From: CBDDCQ01 sp965226285 | Lineage (GTDB): Bacteria > Bacteroidota > Bacteroidia > Flavobacteriales > Ichthyobacteriaceae | Assembly (NCBI GenBank): GCA_965226285.1 | Contig: CBDDCQ010000006.1 | Span: 186,001 to 250,000, forward strand | DNA: 64,000 nucleotides | Direction: 5' to 3' | In this document: in pieces, positions 62,822 through 64,000 of the stretch | How positions within the stretch are numbered: the first letter of the stretch is position 1 | Layout of the letters: every line of letters begins with the position of its first letter | Notes under the pieces: generated by a model | The model's database searches: none | Told to the model about the DNA's origin: nothing | What the model saw: the letters and a program-made list of their open reading frames with translations, nothing else | Program-made: the position numbers and the translations under genes

Positions 62822-63871
62822 ATGAATAAGAAAGGTAAAGCACTGTATAATAAATTAGGTAGAGAGGAACTTCAAAGACAGTTGGATAGTGAGTCATTTG
62901 ACAGGATAACGGTTTCTATGTATAAATATGTATATATAGAGAGTCCCCATGAATTCAGAGATGATTTGTTTTTAAAATGGGATGAATTCAGTATCAAAGG
63001 GAGAATCTATATAGCTAAAGAGGGAATCAATGCACAGTTTTCGTGTCCGAAACCCAATTGGGAAAAATTTTTGCAATCCATAGAGGATAACCCTTTACTC
63101 AAAGGTATCCCACTTAAAATAGCGGTAGAAGACAATGGAAAATCCTTTTTGAAACTCACTATAAAAGTAAGGTATAAAATCTTAGCTGATGGAATAGACG
63201 ACAATAGTTATGATGTAACGAATGTGGGTAAACACCTTACAGCCAAAGAGTGGAATGAATGTATGGATAACCCAGATACTGTATTGATAGATGTACGCAA
63301 TCACTACGAAAATGAAATAGGGCATTTCAGGGGCGCACTTTGTGCAGATTCTGATACCTTTAGAGAAGATTTACCTAAAATAAAAGATATGCTAAAGAAT
63401 AAAAAAGATAAGAAAATATTACTTTACTGTACTGGTGGAATAAGATGTGAAAAGACTAGTGCTTATCTTAAACACTATGGGTTTAAGGATGTGAATCAGT
63501 TGCATGGAGGCGTTATAGACTATGCTCGACAAATAAAGAGTCAAAATTTAGAGAATAAATTTATAGGTAAAAATTTTGTTTTTGATGATAGATTAGCTGA
63601 AACTATATCAGAGGATATTATAAGTTTTTGTCACCAGTGTGGAGAACTTTGTGCTAATCATACTAATTGTGCGTATGTGGATTGTCATCTACTCTTTATA
63701 CAATGTGATAGTTGCAAAGAAAAATATAAAAATTGTTGTTCTGAGAATTGTGTAGATAAATATCATCTACCTGCAAGGGAACAAAAAAAACTCAGACAAA
63801 ATAGAAATTATAAATTAAAAGACTACAAAAAAAGTATTCGTCCTAAACTTAATCACTTTGAGGTAAACTAA
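62822..63871 (+). CDS. trhO: tRNA uridine-5-hydroxylase (rhodanese-like)
   Basis: About 349 residues from ATG 62822; a GTG upstream at 62783 would add a non-conserved leader. An N-terminal ferredoxin-like domain (KGRIYIAKEGINAQFS) precedes a rhodanese domain with catalytic Cys203 in LYCTGGIRCEKTSAYL. The C-terminal Cys-rich tail (FCHQCGELCANHTNCA, CDSCKEKYKNCCS) is that of YceA/TrhO, which makes ho5U34 in tRNA with molecular oxygen. Stands alone. Confidence 0.92.
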   Translation: MNKKGKALYNKLGREELQRQLDSESFDRITVSMYKYVYIESPHEFRDDLFLKWDEFSIKGRIYIAKEGINAQFSCPKPNWEKFLQSIEDNPLLKGIPLKIAVEDNGKSFLKLTIKVRYKILADGIDDNSYDVTNVGKHLTAKEWNECMDNPDTVLIDVRNHYENEIGHFRGALCADSDTFREDLPKIKDMLKNKKDKKILLYCTGGIRCEKTSAYLKHYGFKDVNQLHGGVIDYARQIKSQNLENKFIGKNFVFDDRLAETISEDIISFCHQCGELCANHTNCAYVDCHLLFIQCDSCKEKYKNCCSENCVDKYHLPAREQKKLRQNRNYKLKDYKKSIRPKLNHFEVN

Positions 63872-63876
63872 GGTTA

Positions 63877-64000
63877 TTAGGTATGCCACCCCAATAGAGA
63901 AGTGTTGCTACTTAGGTATTTATCCATATAATTTTTAGTCTTTATACAAGCCTTATAAAGTGGAAAACCTTTTGATAAATAGACAATTAGAGCTGCTGAG
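63877..64000 (-). CDS. C-terminal part of a ribokinase-fold kinase, perhaps ThiD, partial
   Basis: On the minus strand a frame enters from the right edge and ends at 63877: SAALIVYLSKGFPLYKACIK, TKNYMDKYLSSNTSLLGWH. The pattern (SA-hydrophobic-LS-G-LxxA, AKxY) resembles the last helices of hydroxymethylpyrimidine kinase and related enzymes. Only about 40 codons are visible, so the name is tentative. Convergent with trhO, 5 bp apart. Confidence 0.45.
   Translation of the reverse strand, partial: SAALIVYLSKGFPLYKACIKTKNYMDKYLSSNTSLLGWHT

Overview
The window is AT-rich DNA from a member of the Bacteroidota, most likely order Flavobacteriales. The signs are promoters of the TAnnTTTG (-7) type, TonB-dependent receptors (one paired with a DUF4249 lipoprotein), lipoproteins with a K-(D/E)2 surface-export signal after the lipidated Cys, a DAHP synthase/chorismate mutase fusion and a predominance of Flavobacteriales-type housekeeping genes. 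Many relic gene fragments and few complete mobile elements suggest a genome in reduction, perhaps a host-associated bacterium such as a fish pathogen; that last point is a guess.

Layout. 1-2.1 kb: 5' part of a surface-lipoprotein gene (reading off the left edge), a DUF2442 gene and short dispersed repeats. 2.3-11.7 kb: housekeeping genes fbaA, a PolB-like exonuclease, tatA-gatA, tRNA-Leu(UAG), a Na/Pi cotransporter, bioD, miaB and a sigma-54 activator. 11.7-17.2 kb: a Campylobacter-type oligosaccharyltransferase (PglB), a sugar MFS permease, a DUF423 protein and a double ABC ATPase. 17.4-20.3 kb: a TonB-dependent receptor followed by shredded duplicates. 20.8-32.4 kb: a tandem array of three large paralogous lipoprotein genes with near-identical 300-bp internal repeats (5, 3 and 2 copies) and near-identical 632-bp spacers; the third gene is frameshifted and carries a different C-terminal head. 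32.5-37.3 kb: an IS relic, a metallopeptidase/outer-membrane pair, a HaeII-like restriction-modification pair and relics of other genes. 37.4-42.9 kb: a TlpA-like thioredoxin and an aromatic amino-acid operon (pheA, aminotransferase, tyrA, DAHP synthase/chorismate mutase) preceded by what looks like a Phe/Tyr leader-peptide attenuator. 42.9-50.3 kb: DUF4249/TonB receptor pair, lpdA, ald and a frameshifted prmC. 50.3-53.7 kb: a fifth member of the lipoprotein family, flanked by ~190-bp inverted copies of a dispersed element. 53.7-64 kb: hemE-hemD, a coiled-coil membrane protein, comF, bcp, recA, a DUF721 gene, a flippase/glycosyltransferase/acyltransferase group, trhO and the 3' end of a kinase-like gene.

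The most interesting biology is (1) a family of modular surface lipoproteins: a lipidated N-terminus, a stalk of ~100-residue modules whose number changes by exact 300-bp units, and interchangeable tips (BspA-type leucine-rich repeats, a probable seven-bladed propeller, or a Fib_succ_major domain); (2) a bacterial N-glycosylation enzyme, PglB, outside its usual phyla, with the flippase and glycosyltransferase genes elsewhere in the window as possible partners; and (3) an attenuator controlling the aromatic amino-acid operon. Identifications rest on recognition of sequence motifs by eye; no searches were run.
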